Shown here: one piece after another, positions 1-5,723 of the stretch
Layout: each line of letters starts with the position of its first letter
How positions within the stretch are numbered: the first letter of the stretch is position 1
Assembly (NCBI GenBank): GCA_013335235.1
Contig: JAAXVZ010000063.1
Coordinates: forward strand, 1 to 7,040
From: Nanobdellota archaeon
GTDB taxonomy: Archaea > Nanobdellota > Nanobdellia > Woesearchaeales > GW2011-AR15
Length of the DNA: 7,040 nucleotides
Reading direction: 5' to 3'
Made by a program: the position numbers and the translations under genes
The notes under the pieces: generated by a model
The model's database searches: none
Told to the model about the DNA's origin: nothing
Seen by the model: the letters and a program-made list of their open reading frames with translations, nothing else

Positions 1-691
1 CAAGTTTTGCGTTCTTGATGATAGCGCACATAACTGCCTCACACATCTTGTCTGTCAGGTCAGTGTTGTCTGTGTTTGAGAAATACCTCTCAATTATATG
101 GGCGTACATATCTGCGATGCCTGCGGCAGTCTGGCTCTGCGGGAGGCTGAATGTGAGTTCAGGGTCCATGATAGCAAATTTCGGCCTCAGGATATCGCTT
201 CCTATCGGCAGCTTCCTTTTTGTCTTCTCATCTGTTATGACGCTGTTCGGGCTGGATTCTGAGCCTGCTGCAGGGATTGTCAGGACAACGCCTACTGGCA
301 GAGCCTTGCCAATCGGAACCTTGTTTGCAAAAAAGTCCCAGACATCTCCCTGATACGGCACTCCAGATGCTATAGCTTTTGCAGAGTCTATAACGCTTCC
401 GCCGCCGACTGCAAGGATGAAGTCTATCTCCTTGTTCACGCAAAGCCTTATTCCTTCTCTCACGAGCGAGAGCCTAGGATTCGGGACAACCCCGCCAAGC
501 TCAAAATATTTTACTCCTGCGACATCAAGCGATTTTATAATCTTGTCATATAACCCTATCTTCTTTATTGTGTCTCCGCCATAATGCAGCAGTATGCGGT
601 TCGACCATTGCCTGGTCTCTATCCCTACTTTATTTTCAGTGCCTTTTCCGAAGAGTATCTTTGTCTCGCATTGGTATGAGAAGTTTTCCAT
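1..691 (-). CDS. Iron-dependent alcohol dehydrogenase, butanol dehydrogenase/YqhD type (3' end outside window)
   Basis: 230 complete codons are visible from the ATG at 691 to the left edge, with no stop. The family reduces aldehydes to alcohols with NAD(P)H in the cytosol and uses a bound divalent metal (Fe or Zn). Visible signatures are an N-terminal strand (ENFSYQCETKILFGKGTE, residues 2-19), a GGVVPNPRL motif (67-74), the nucleotide-binding AVGGGSVIDSAKAIA stretch (94-108), GDVWDFF (115-121) and DPELTFSLPQSQT (176-188). The metal-site segment GIADMYAH (191-198) provides Asp194 and His198; the two later His ligands lie beyond the window. These features match the butanol dehydrogenase branch rather than glycerol-1-phosphate dehydrogenase. 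The usual TGSE-M-N-type loop reads AAGSESSPN (141-149). The family is normally about 380-390 residues, so about 40% is missing. The start fits a TATA box 26 bases upstream and no SD. The physiological substrate cannot be told; a fermentative or aldehyde-detoxifying role is inference. Confidence 0.9.
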   Translation of the reverse strand, partial: MENFSYQCETKILFGKGTENKVGIETRQWSNRILLHYGGDTIKKIGLYDKIIKSLDVAGVKYFELGGVVPNPRLSLVREGIRLCVNKEIDFILAVGGGSVIDSAKAIASGVPYQGDVWDFFANKVPIGKALPVGVVLTIPAAGSESSPNSVITDEKTKRKLPIGSDILRPKFAIMDPELTFSLPQSQTAAGIADMYAHIIERYFSNTDNTDLTDKMCEAVMCAIIKNAKL

Positions 692-711
692 GACAGGTAA
701 ATATATCCACA

Positions 712-724
712 GATTTAAAAAATT
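712..724 (-). promoter_or_regulatory. TATA box for the alcohol dehydrogenase
   Basis: Read on the minus strand this is AATTTTTTAAATC, centred about 26 bases before the ATG at 691. No GGTG/GGAG site lies between box and ATG, so a leaderless transcript is likely. Confidence 0.55.
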
Positions 725-752
725 GATGGAGGCATGCTGCAGTGGGAAATGC

Positions 753-765
753 AAATATAAATATA
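753..765 (+). promoter_or_regulatory. TATA box for the Cys-rich secreted protein
   Basis: AAATATAAATATA is centred about 41 bases before the ATG at 800. A start site about 26 bases downstream (near 785) would give a short leader of about 15 bases that includes the SD at 791-795. It lies back-to-back with the dehydrogenase promoter. Confidence 0.55.
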
Positions 766-790
766 CAGGGGATATCTGTTTTAGAGTATA

Positions 791-795
791 GGTGA
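791..795 (+). promoter_or_regulatory. Shine-Dalgarno site of the Cys-rich protein
   Basis: GGTGA, four bases before the ATG at 800, complements the usual archaeal 16S 3' end and fixes this start. It is one of only two clear SD sites in the window. Confidence 0.7.
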
Positions 796-799
796 AAAT

Positions 800-1744
800 A
801 TGCGCAAACTATTCTCTTTTATTCTGATGATGGCACTCGTCATCTGGATTTCATATGCAGCTGAATGCGATACTTCCATATGGCTCAAGCATGATCAGCC
901 ATATTCGTATGAGAGACACACTATAACTGTCCTTGGCTCTGATCCCAATGGGACCAAGTGTGGCATCTATGTCAATAGCGTCCTCAAGTGGATAGATGTA
1001 GGTTCGAGGCAGGAGTTTTCGGATTTCAGTATAGCTGTAGATGATGCTATCTCAGTTTTCACCTCAGAGGATGTTGTAGTTAAAGAAGCAGACTGGACAT
1101 GCGGTGTCATCATTGGCGGCGCAGTGAACCACACATTTGAAAAAAACGCTGGAGGGATATTCACATTCAACGGACGTAATATCAATGCAGTTGACGTTGG
1201 GAATGATTTCACAGTATGCGGTATCGAAGTGGATGGGGTTGTCAGGTGGATCTCTCAGGGAGATGCTGAGGACTTCGGAGGTTTGGAGATAAGGGTGCTT
1301 TTTGTCAGCGGAACTGAGGCAGTGATTAACCCTTCGTATGATGGAGATGAATGCAAACTCCGGATTATCCCCTGCGAATGCGAAAGCAGCAGGGAGTGCC
1401 CCAGCTGCGTTGACACTGACTCGGGAATAGATTCATCCACACAAGGTGTAGTCAATGCAAGGCAGTGGTCTGGCTCAAGCCTCGCAAGCGTGACTGGTGT
1501 TGATTCATGCGTGGATTCCAGGATATTGAAGGAATGGTCCTGCGGAGAGCTGCATACTCCCTCAGGCGTCCTGCTTATAGAGAATAGGATCACTTGCGAG
1601 GCAGGATGCATGGAGGGCGTATGCAAGCCAAGACAGAATATCACAGTGACAAATTGTATCTTGACAGAAACCCTTGATCCGTATATAAAAAATGAGCTGA
1701 TATTATGGTACTCAGACGGAACTTCTCAGGAATATTCAGATTAA
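800..1744 (+). CDS. Secreted Cys-rich repeat protein, N-terminal part up to an in-frame TAA
   Basis: 314 residues. It opens with a signal peptide (MRKLFSFILMMALVIWISYA, cleavage probably near residue 21), so the product is exported. The mature part begins with two tandem copies of a predicted all-beta domain, roughly residues 37-103 and 121-187. Both copies contain CGI-V--V--WI--G----F (54-73 and 140-159). After a C-x-C/C-x-x-C linker (192-203) come repeat modules of about 70 residues that end in CExGCxxGVC. Module A spans about 203-275. Module B starts at Cys286 and is cut after YSDGTSQEYSD by TAA at 1742-1744. The same frame continues past the stop with the rest of module B and two further modules, so this is best read as the 5' part of a 608-codon gene. 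The Cys pairs suggest disulfide-stabilised surface modules. A cell-surface or adhesion role is inference; no enzyme motif was seen. Confidence 0.8.
   Translation: MRKLFSFILMMALVIWISYAAECDTSIWLKHDQPYSYERHTITVLGSDPNGTKCGIYVNSVLKWIDVGSRQEFSDFSIAVDDAISVFTSEDVVVKEADWTCGVIIGGAVNHTFEKNAGGIFTFNGRNINAVDVGNDFTVCGIEVDGVVRWISQGDAEDFGGLEIRVLFVSGTEAVINPSYDGDECKLRIIPCECESSRECPSCVDTDSGIDSSTQGVVNARQWSGSSLASVTGVDSCVDSRILKEWSCGELHTPSGVLLIENRITCEAGCMEGVCKPRQNITVTNCILTETLDPYIKNELILWYSDGTSQEYSD
959..1297 (+). repeat. Internal duplication of a beta domain in the Cys-rich protein
   Basis: Residues 54-80 and 140-166 align without gaps. Shared positions are Cys, Gly, Ile, Val, Val, Trp-Ile, Gly, Phe, Ile and Val, as in CGIYVNSVLKWIDVG and CGIEVDGVVRWISQG. 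The copies start 86 residues apart and have diverged at DNA level, so the duplication is old. Confidence 0.75.
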
Positions 1745-2254
1745 TGCGATGGCACATATGCTGTTGAGTTCTCCTGTGATGGAGGCCTGAAAAAGACACA
1801 AAAAATACTATGTGAATTCGGGTGCGCAAGCGGCGTCTGCCTGCATTATCAGAAAGGAAATTCCTGCCAGGATTCAGACGGAAAAAATTATTATAATAAA
1901 GGCGAGATAATATTCAGTGATCCGACAAGTGAATCCATAGTATTGACGGATGAATGCACAGGGAAGAAATCTGTCATAGAAAGGCTTTGCAATGGAAACA
2001 ACAAGAGTGTTGAGACATATGAATGCGATGCAGGCTGCGAAGACGGTGCCTGCATATATCCTAAGAAAGGGTGCACAGACACAGATAGCGATGTCTTCTT
2101 GAAAGGATCTGTCAATGTGACAAATCCAGACGGCACTGTGACAGCGTTCGAGGATCGCTGCGACGGACAAGCCTTGATCGAACTTGGCTGCAACGGATTT
2201 ACCAGGATTGAAACAATAGTTGAGTGCGAATCAGGCTGCAATGACGGAGCATGT
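1406..2254 (+). repeat. Four tandem Cys-rich modules of about 70 residues
   Basis: The modules end in CEAGCMEGVC, CEFGCASGVC, CDAGCEDGAC and CESGCNDGAC, with starts 72, 71 and 67 residues apart in the joined frame. Each has a leading Cys, often followed by a TDSD/DSDG-like stretch, then a central x-x-D-x-C and a second Cys about 10-12 residues later. The in-frame TAA replaces exactly one residue of the second module, just before its central Cys. Ser, Glu and Arg occupy that position in the other three. Confidence 0.8.
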
Positions 2255-2626
2255 GTGCCAAGAGCAGATCCTTGCATCGGCTGCGATGGCGAGTGCATTG
2301 AAGGGATATGCAAAGAAGACATTGGTAGTTGCAAAACAAATGCAGACTGCCACGATGATGATCCCTGCACATTGAACACATGCAGCGGGATATGCAGGAC
2401 ACAAAAGATATCAGGCTGCAATATGGATGGAAGATGCGTTCCATATTCCGCAAGGCAGGGGAACGCCTATTGCGGCCCAGATGGCAATATAAGCACGCAG
2501 AAGAGCAACGGGAAAGAGTGCAAAAGAGACTACGAATGCATAACCAATGTCTGCGAAGAAAACAGGTGCAGCGAAGGGATGCTGCAGAAGATATTGAACT
2601 GGTTCATGAAGCTTTTCTCTAGCTAA
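1745..2626 (+). pseudogene. In-frame continuation of the Cys-rich repeat protein after the TAA
   Basis: This frame is continuous with 800-1744 and open to the TAA at 2624-2626. It completes module B (CEFGCASGVC at 338-347 of the joined numbering), then gives module C (Cys356 to CDAGCEDGAC at 409-418) and module D (Cys425 to CESGCNDGAC at 476-485). A Cys-dense tail follows with EGF-like spacing (CKTNADCHDDDPCTLNTCSG) and ends in a short amphipathic segment (LQKILNWFMKLFSS). No in-frame ATG occurs before 2423. A TTG at 1943 lacks an SD and sits inside module C. Separate translation would give a product without a signal peptide. Reading options are a recent nonsense mutation, a base error in the assembly, or readthrough. 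The intact repeats after the stop show little decay. The 3' end overlaps the convergent gene by three bases. Confidence 0.75.
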
Positions 2627-2856
2627 AGGTGCTTTAGCGCCTTCTGCATTAGAGGCAGTACTTTCTCCACTTCTTCCTTTGTCATCCTTCCGAGCTTCGC
2701 AAATGTCGGGTTGCCGTCCTTGTCAGCGTTCTCCCTTGAGATCTGGAGCTTGGACATCCCCCCATTATAAGAGTAGACAGATACTGTCAATTTGGTGTTA
2801 TCCAATTCAACAAACTCTGAGAACAATGCTTTATCTAAACTACTGTCATATGCCAT
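2623..2856 (-). CDS. Small hypothetical protein, possibly PC4-like nucleic-acid-binding fold
   Basis: 77 residues, soluble, no signal peptide and no Cys. The pattern is short strands (ALFSEFVEL, KLTVSVYSYNGG, SKLQISREN, TFAKLGR) followed by one C-terminal helix (TKEEVEKVLPLMQKAL, 59-74). A strand-rich half ending in K-L-G-R-x-T-x-E-E and one long helix resembles the layout of PC4/YdbC-type single-strand nucleic-acid-binding domains. This is a fold-level guess from the pattern, not a firm family match. The start is supported by an AGGTGA SD five bases upstream and a TATA box at 2889-2900. The gene lies 45 bases downstream of the SemiSWEET gene on the same strand, so readthrough from it is possible. 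Its stop overlaps the convergent Cys-rich gene by three bases. Confidence 0.75.
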   Translation of the reverse strand: MAYDSSLDKALFSEFVELDNTKLTVSVYSYNGGMSKLQISRENADKDGNPTFAKLGRMTKEEVEKVLPLMQKALKHL

Positions 2857-2860
2857 GTTA

Positions 2861-2866
2861 TCACCT
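2861..2866 (-). promoter_or_regulatory. Shine-Dalgarno site of the PC4-like gene
   Basis: AGGTGA on the minus strand, about four to five bases before the ATG at 2856. With the box at 2889-2900 it implies a leader of about 12 bases. Confidence 0.75.
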
Positions 2867-2871
2867 CTTGC

Positions 2872-2885
2872 CCTGGAAAACCAGG
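2872..2885. promoter_or_regulatory. Perfect inverted repeat CCTGG-AAAA-CCAGG between TATA box and start
   Basis: A 5-base stem with a 4-base spacer lies between the minus-strand TATA box (2889-2900) and the expected start site near 2868 of the PC4-like gene. That is a typical place for an archaeal repressor site. It could also be chance, or a weak hairpin in readthrough RNA from the SemiSWEET gene. Confidence 0.4.
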
Positions 2886-2888
2886 CGC

Positions 2889-2900
2889 ATTATAAATCTA
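2889..2900 (-). promoter_or_regulatory. TATA box for the PC4-like gene
   Basis: AGATTTATAATG on the minus strand, centred about 38 bases before the ATG at 2856. It lies just past the SemiSWEET stop, so the small gene has its own promoter. Confidence 0.5.
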
Positions 2901-2901
2901 A

Positions 2902-3156
2902 CTACTTGTATTTAAGTTTCAGGACGACAATCGCCATGTTGAAGATGATACTGACAGCATTTGCGATAATAAGGACTATGTCGCTTGTCAGGATTCCATA
3001 CACGAGCCATAGAAGGACGCCTAAACTGACCATCAGATACATCGGCAGAGACAGGTCTTTTGTCTCCTTCATCTGGATTATCTTGATGAGCTGAGGTATA
3101 GGTGCGAAAGTTGTCAGGCTTGCACCTGCAAATCCTATGAGGGTTATGAACTCCAT
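2902..3156 (-). CDS. SemiSWEET-type sugar transporter (PQ-loop family)
   Basis: 84 residues with three predicted membrane helices (about 4-26, 38-56 and 60-80), the normal size and topology of a SemiSWEET. SemiSWEETs work as dimers and let sugars pass down their gradient across the cytoplasmic membrane. The family Pro-Gln pair is at 21-22 (FAPIPQL) in helix 1. KETKDLSLPMYLM (30-42) matches the usual loop before helix 2. Trp50 and Asn66 fall where the family has its substrate-pocket Trp and Asn, and GVLLWLVYGIL (46-56) and IANAVSIIFN (64-73) are typical. The ATG at 3156 is supported by a TATA box 28 bases upstream. The other minus-strand frame starting at 3160 is a shadow. The substrate cannot be read from sequence. 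No sugar-metabolism gene is adjacent. Confidence 0.9.
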   Translation of the reverse strand: MEFITLIGFAGASLTTFAPIPQLIKIIQMKETKDLSLPMYLMVSLGVLLWLVYGILTSDIVLIIANAVSIIFNMAIVVLKLKYK

Positions 3157-3178
3157 TCACAAATCACTCATCTCGATA

Positions 3179-3189
3179 GTATAAATAAT
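3179..3189 (-). promoter_or_regulatory. TATA box for the SemiSWEET gene
   Basis: ATTATTTATAC on the minus strand, centred about 28 bases before the ATG at 3156. No clear SD is present, so a leaderless message is likely. Confidence 0.55.
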
Positions 3190-3204
3190 TAACTATAATT
3201 TTCA

Positions 3205-3221
3205 CCTGCATTACCTGCAGG
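3205..3221. promoter_or_regulatory. GC-rich hairpin or operator-like element in the divergent spacer
   Basis: CCTGCA-TTACC-TGCAGG forms a perfect 6-base stem with a 5-base loop. The same stretch contains ACCTGCA twice, nine bases apart. It stands out in an AT-rich spacer about 20 bases upstream of the SemiSWEET TATA box. The rest of 3157-3378 shows only the two promoters and a 9-base inverted repeat (3252-3260 with 3335-3343), and no gene. Confidence 0.35.
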
Positions 3222-3345
3222 GGAGATAATGTCCACATTTTGTTATCCTGGTTTCATTATTCTGTTAGTTAAGAGTACAAATTGACTGAATTTCATGTAG
3301 TAGTTAACATTAGGCCTGAAAACACGTTGTCTTGATAATGAAATG

Positions 3346-3357
3346 TTTTATATATAA
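3346..3357 (+). promoter_or_regulatory. TATA box for the ACT-domain gene
   Basis: TTTTATATATAA is centred about 27 bases before the ATG at 3379. There is no SD, consistent with a leaderless transcript. It is one of the strongest TATA-like boxes in the window. Confidence 0.65.
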
Positions 3358-3378
3358 CTTATTTTATACAAGGCGACT

Positions 3379-4041
3379 ATGGTAACAATTAGCCACATAG
3401 TCCGCGACATTGTAAGCAAGAAACCACTGATCTACGAGGGTTTGATGGAAGGGATAATCTCACATGCAGCTCTCGCAGAGTATCTCCAGCCAGAGATAGA
3501 GAAAGAGCTTGGCACAGAGGTCAATCTTCCGGCTATAGTCATGGCAATAAGGAGATACAATGAGACTCTGACTGACCAGATGCGAAAGGACACTAAGTTC
3601 AAGCTCAACTCTGAGATCATAATGAAGACAGGCCTTGCAGACATAACAATCCTGAAGAGCCCATCCTCTATGGAGAAGCTAAAGCAGCTCTATCCCCTTG
3701 TGAATTATGAGAGAGGAGACACCTTGAACATAATCCATGGGAACTATGAGATAACTATTGTCATCAGCGAAAAGTTCCTCCAGAAGGTCAGGGATGTCAT
3801 GGTAGATGAGAAGATAATAAACATGGAGACTAGCCTCGTCAGCCTGTCGATAAGTTTCTCGTCTGACTTCATGCACACGCCTGGTATCCTTGCGCTTGTA
3901 ACAAGGAAACTTGCCTGGGAGAGCATAAATGTCTATGAAAATATCTCGACATTGACTGAATTGATCTACTTGATTAATTCCAAGGATTCAGGCAGGGCAT
4001 ACAGGGCATTGCAGGAACTGGTAGATAAGGACAAGCCTTAA
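3379..4041 (+). CDS. ACT-domain protein, probable archaeal regulator
   Basis: 220 residues, soluble. Residues about 1-65 are helical and include HAALAEYLQPEIEKELG (29-45) and PAIVMAIRRYNETL (51-64), which could form a helix-turn-helix-like DNA-binding region. Residues about 77-145 alternate strands and helices (NSEIIMKTGLADITILKS, then EITIVISEKFLQKV) like a degenerate ACT domain. Residues about 152-218 give a clearer ACT domain of the aspartokinase type: HTPGILALVTRKLAWESINV (166-185), then STLTELIYLI (190-199) and a final helix GRAYRALQELV. ACT domains usually bind amino acids or other small ligands and control enzymes or transcription. No kinase or other catalytic domain is attached, which favours a regulator. 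The ligand and targets are unknown. It has its own promoter and may be co-transcribed with the membrane protein 45 bases downstream. Confidence 0.75.
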   Translation: MVTISHIVRDIVSKKPLIYEGLMEGIISHAALAEYLQPEIEKELGTEVNLPAIVMAIRRYNETLTDQMRKDTKFKLNSEIIMKTGLADITILKSPSSMEKLKQLYPLVNYERGDTLNIIHGNYEITIVISEKFLQKVRDVMVDEKIINMETSLVSLSISFSSDFMHTPGILALVTRKLAWESINVYENISTLTELIYLINSKDSGRAYRALQELVDKDKP

Positions 4042-4057
4042 TTAGACAGCTATCTTC

Positions 4058-4068
4058 TTATTTTTTAA
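4058..4068 (+). terminator. T-rich tract after the ACT-domain gene; may double as a promoter element
   Basis: TTATTTTTTAA lies 17 bases after the ACT gene stop without a hairpin, like archaeal U-tract terminators. It is also centred about 23 bases before the ATG at 4087 and could serve as a weak TATA box for that gene. Sequence alone does not separate the two. Confidence 0.35.
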
Positions 4069-4086
4069 CTTATTAAACACGCACAG

Positions 4087-4578
4087 ATGAAACTCTACCT
4101 AAAATGGGGATTCTTGCCGGTGGCACTTTCTATAATCTCGCTTATCCTTTTAGCAGCATCGCTGATCTTGCTCTTTTTCCAGTCCTCGCCTATTGGTTTT
4201 TTTCTCTTGATTCCGGTAATAGGCCTGAACATATACCTGCTTCCGGTCATGCGCACCTTGTTCACAAAGAGAAAACCCACTGTTGAGATTGATGAGAGCA
4301 CAATCTCGCTTGAGGGTGAAACCTTCTTATGGAAAGACGTGAAAAGCATAAGCTATACTACTGGAAAGAAGGCGAATGCCCTGGATTTCACCTCTGATTC
4401 CTTTCCAGCTATCCAGAGGCTTTTCATCCTTGACATGAATGGGGCCGAGGTATCTGCAATCGTCGACATAGACTATTCCTTCAAAAAAGACAGGAAAAAC
4501 AATGCGCTTCTTCTTATAATAAAGGAGCTTGTAGCCATGAAAAAAGATAATCTGATATCAGACTGGGCATACACCTGA
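4087..4578 (+). CDS. Two-helix membrane protein with a PH-like cytosolic domain
   Basis: 163 residues. Two hydrophobic helices (about 9-31 and 35-55), separated by a short turn, are followed by a positive stretch FTKRK (59-63) that places the C-terminal part in the cytosol. Residues about 64-150 read as short strands (KPTVEIDESTISLEGE, TFLWKDVKSISYTT, RLFILDMNGAEVSAIVDI), then a helix (NNALLLIIKELVAM). This is the arrangement of bacterial/archaeal membrane-anchored PH-like (bPH/YcxB-type) proteins, including the family's characteristic tryptophan-containing W-K-D-V strand. The molecular role of such proteins is mostly unknown. No catalytic motif and no Cys were seen. No SD precedes the ATG, so the gene is leaderless or read together with the ACT-domain gene. 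The architecture call is fairly safe; the function is not assigned. Confidence 0.75.
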   Translation: MKLYLKWGFLPVALSIISLILLAASLILLFFQSSPIGFFLLIPVIGLNIYLLPVMRTLFTKRKPTVEIDESTISLEGETFLWKDVKSISYTTGKKANALDFTSDSFPAIQRLFILDMNGAEVSAIVDIDYSFKKDRKNNALLLIIKELVAMKKDNLISDWAYT

Positions 4579-4615
4579 TACTACTCTGATTAAAGCCATA
4601 ATAATGTCCCCTCAT

Positions 4616-4626
4616 TTTAAATATAA
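4616..4626 (+). promoter_or_regulatory. TATA box for the 358-residue hypothetical gene
   Basis: TTTAAATATAA is centred about 26 bases before the ATG at 4647, with no SD between. This supports this ATG and a leaderless, separately promoted transcript. Confidence 0.6.
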
Positions 4627-4646
4627 GCTGTTGCTCTGGCCTTAAA

Positions 4647-5723
4647 ATGCCAAATTTTGATGAAGCAGCAAAAGATGCAAAAGCAGCAACACTTGCTAAG
4701 TGGATAGTAAGTACACCCTATTATCAGATTCTCGGTACAGGGATTGCAGCGGCGATAGAGTCAGGAAAAGCTGATCTGCTTTTGTTTATCAAAGAGGTCA
4801 CAGAAACAGATACTGCGCCAGGAGAAGGAGGTCAGAGCACTGATCCATTTAGCCTAGCAGGTACAACCTCTGCTAATTTTATGTTTTTTTTAGGAGCTTA
4901 TGGCGGCCGTCCAATCGAGAGCTGTTATAGTGTTCTCAAATCTCTTCCTGCCGGCCTAGATAATGAATTGTCAGATGAGATATCTATGATTGGTGGCGGC
5001 ATTGAATACAGGAAGGCATTACCTCCATTTAAGGCACCTGATGTTACCATAGAGGGTTACTTTGCAAAGGCTGAAAAGGTGCCGAGTGTATTGGAGTCTA
5101 TATCTGGAGCAGCAGGACTTGTTGCATTATTGGCAGGAAAAGCTACTGAAAAGGAGGGTGTGATGCATGCGCTGGACCATGTTGTTTTTGACAACATCAG
5201 GCAAGAGCTTGCCTACCTTGTCGGAAGCGAAATTAATTCTGAGGATGAGGCGGTCATCGCTTTTTTCCAGGAAGCAAGAGAATATTATGCAAAACAAGGG
5301 AAAGACCTTAGTGACGACTTAGCGGTTGAGTGGCAGAAGGATCATAAATTTCATGACTGGCTTTTTGATAGTGAGTATAATGAACCATGGTTTGACAGAT
5401 TCTGCGAGCTGACAGAGGGTGCGGACCAAATGTATGCTAACAAATCCCTTGCACCGATTTTTGATTCTGTACTGAAAACAGCATCAGAAAAAGGTTTTTT
5501 TGCAGCCATAGGTAAATATGTATTTACAAAAGAGATGGCTTATAGCTTCCACGAAAATTTAGAGGACATTTCACAGATACTAGGGACATCACCTACAAGG
5601 CCCATTTATGCAAGGATAATAAAAGATATAGGTGAAGGTGCAAAAGTCCATATAGAACAAAAGGACCTTGCAATTTATGCTGACAACATCAATCGGTTCC
5701 CGATTGGCCAGTCAGGGCAATAG
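4647..5723 (+). CDS. Hypothetical protein of 358 residues, family not recognised
   Basis: Soluble, acidic and mainly helical by residue pattern. There is no signal peptide and no clear membrane span; the most apolar stretch (SGAAGLVALLAG, 153-164) is short. It has an Ala-rich amphipathic start (2-37), a Gly/Ser/Thr-rich loop (58-75), GAYGGRPIESC (83-93), and His-bearing segments HALDH (174-178) and DHKFHDW (232-238). Only two Cys occur (93 and 253). The His pairs, each followed by acidic residues, could bind metal, but no known helical metal-binding signature is complete, so this is speculation. The gene has its own TATA box. Its 3' end overlaps the convergent NikR-like gene by 12 bases. A run of eight T at 4884-4891 lies within the frame and leaves it intact. 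It may be a lineage-specific orphan. Confidence 0.75.
   Translation: MPNFDEAAKDAKAATLAKWIVSTPYYQILGTGIAAAIESGKADLLLFIKEVTETDTAPGEGGQSTDPFSLAGTTSANFMFFLGAYGGRPIESCYSVLKSLPAGLDNELSDEISMIGGGIEYRKALPPFKAPDVTIEGYFAKAEKVPSVLESISGAAGLVALLAGKATEKEGVMHALDHVVFDNIRQELAYLVGSEINSEDEAVIAFFQEAREYYAKQGKDLSDDLAVEWQKDHKFHDWLFDSEYNEPWFDRFCELTEGADQMYANKSLAPIFDSVLKTASEKGFFAAIGKYVFTKEMAYSFHENLEDISQILGTSPTRPIYARIIKDIGEGAKVHIEQKDLAIYADNINRFPIGQSGQ

Noticed and set aside
15..443. Frames on both strands inside the alcohol dehydrogenase (15-353 plus, 228-443 minus)
   Set aside because: They are shadows of a convincingly conserved coding region in another frame.
594..791. Plus-strand frame of 65 codons
   Set aside because: It lies mainly over the first codons of the alcohol dehydrogenase and both divergent promoters, and has no SD or family pattern.
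1742..1744. Selenocysteine or pyrrolysine recoding
   Set aside because: Those use TGA and TAG; this codon is TAA, and no obvious downstream stem-loop was seen.
1255..2421. Minus-strand frames opposite the Cys-rich gene (e.g. 1255-1644 and 1891-2421)
   Set aside because: They are products of the biased repeat codons; translations rich in Ser, His and Pro with no start signals.
1943..2626. Separate gene starting at TTG 1943
   Set aside because: No SD or promoter precedes it, it begins in the middle of a repeat module, and it would lack a signal peptide. The frame is open back to the TAA at 1742.
2912..3160. Alternative minus-strand frame over the SemiSWEET gene
   Set aside because: The hydrophobic three-helix frame with the PQ motif is clearly the coding one; this frame is its shifted shadow.
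4884..4891. Run of eight T as a phase-variation switch
   Set aside because: The frame is intact, the run is short, and no frame partner or variation can be seen in one sequence.
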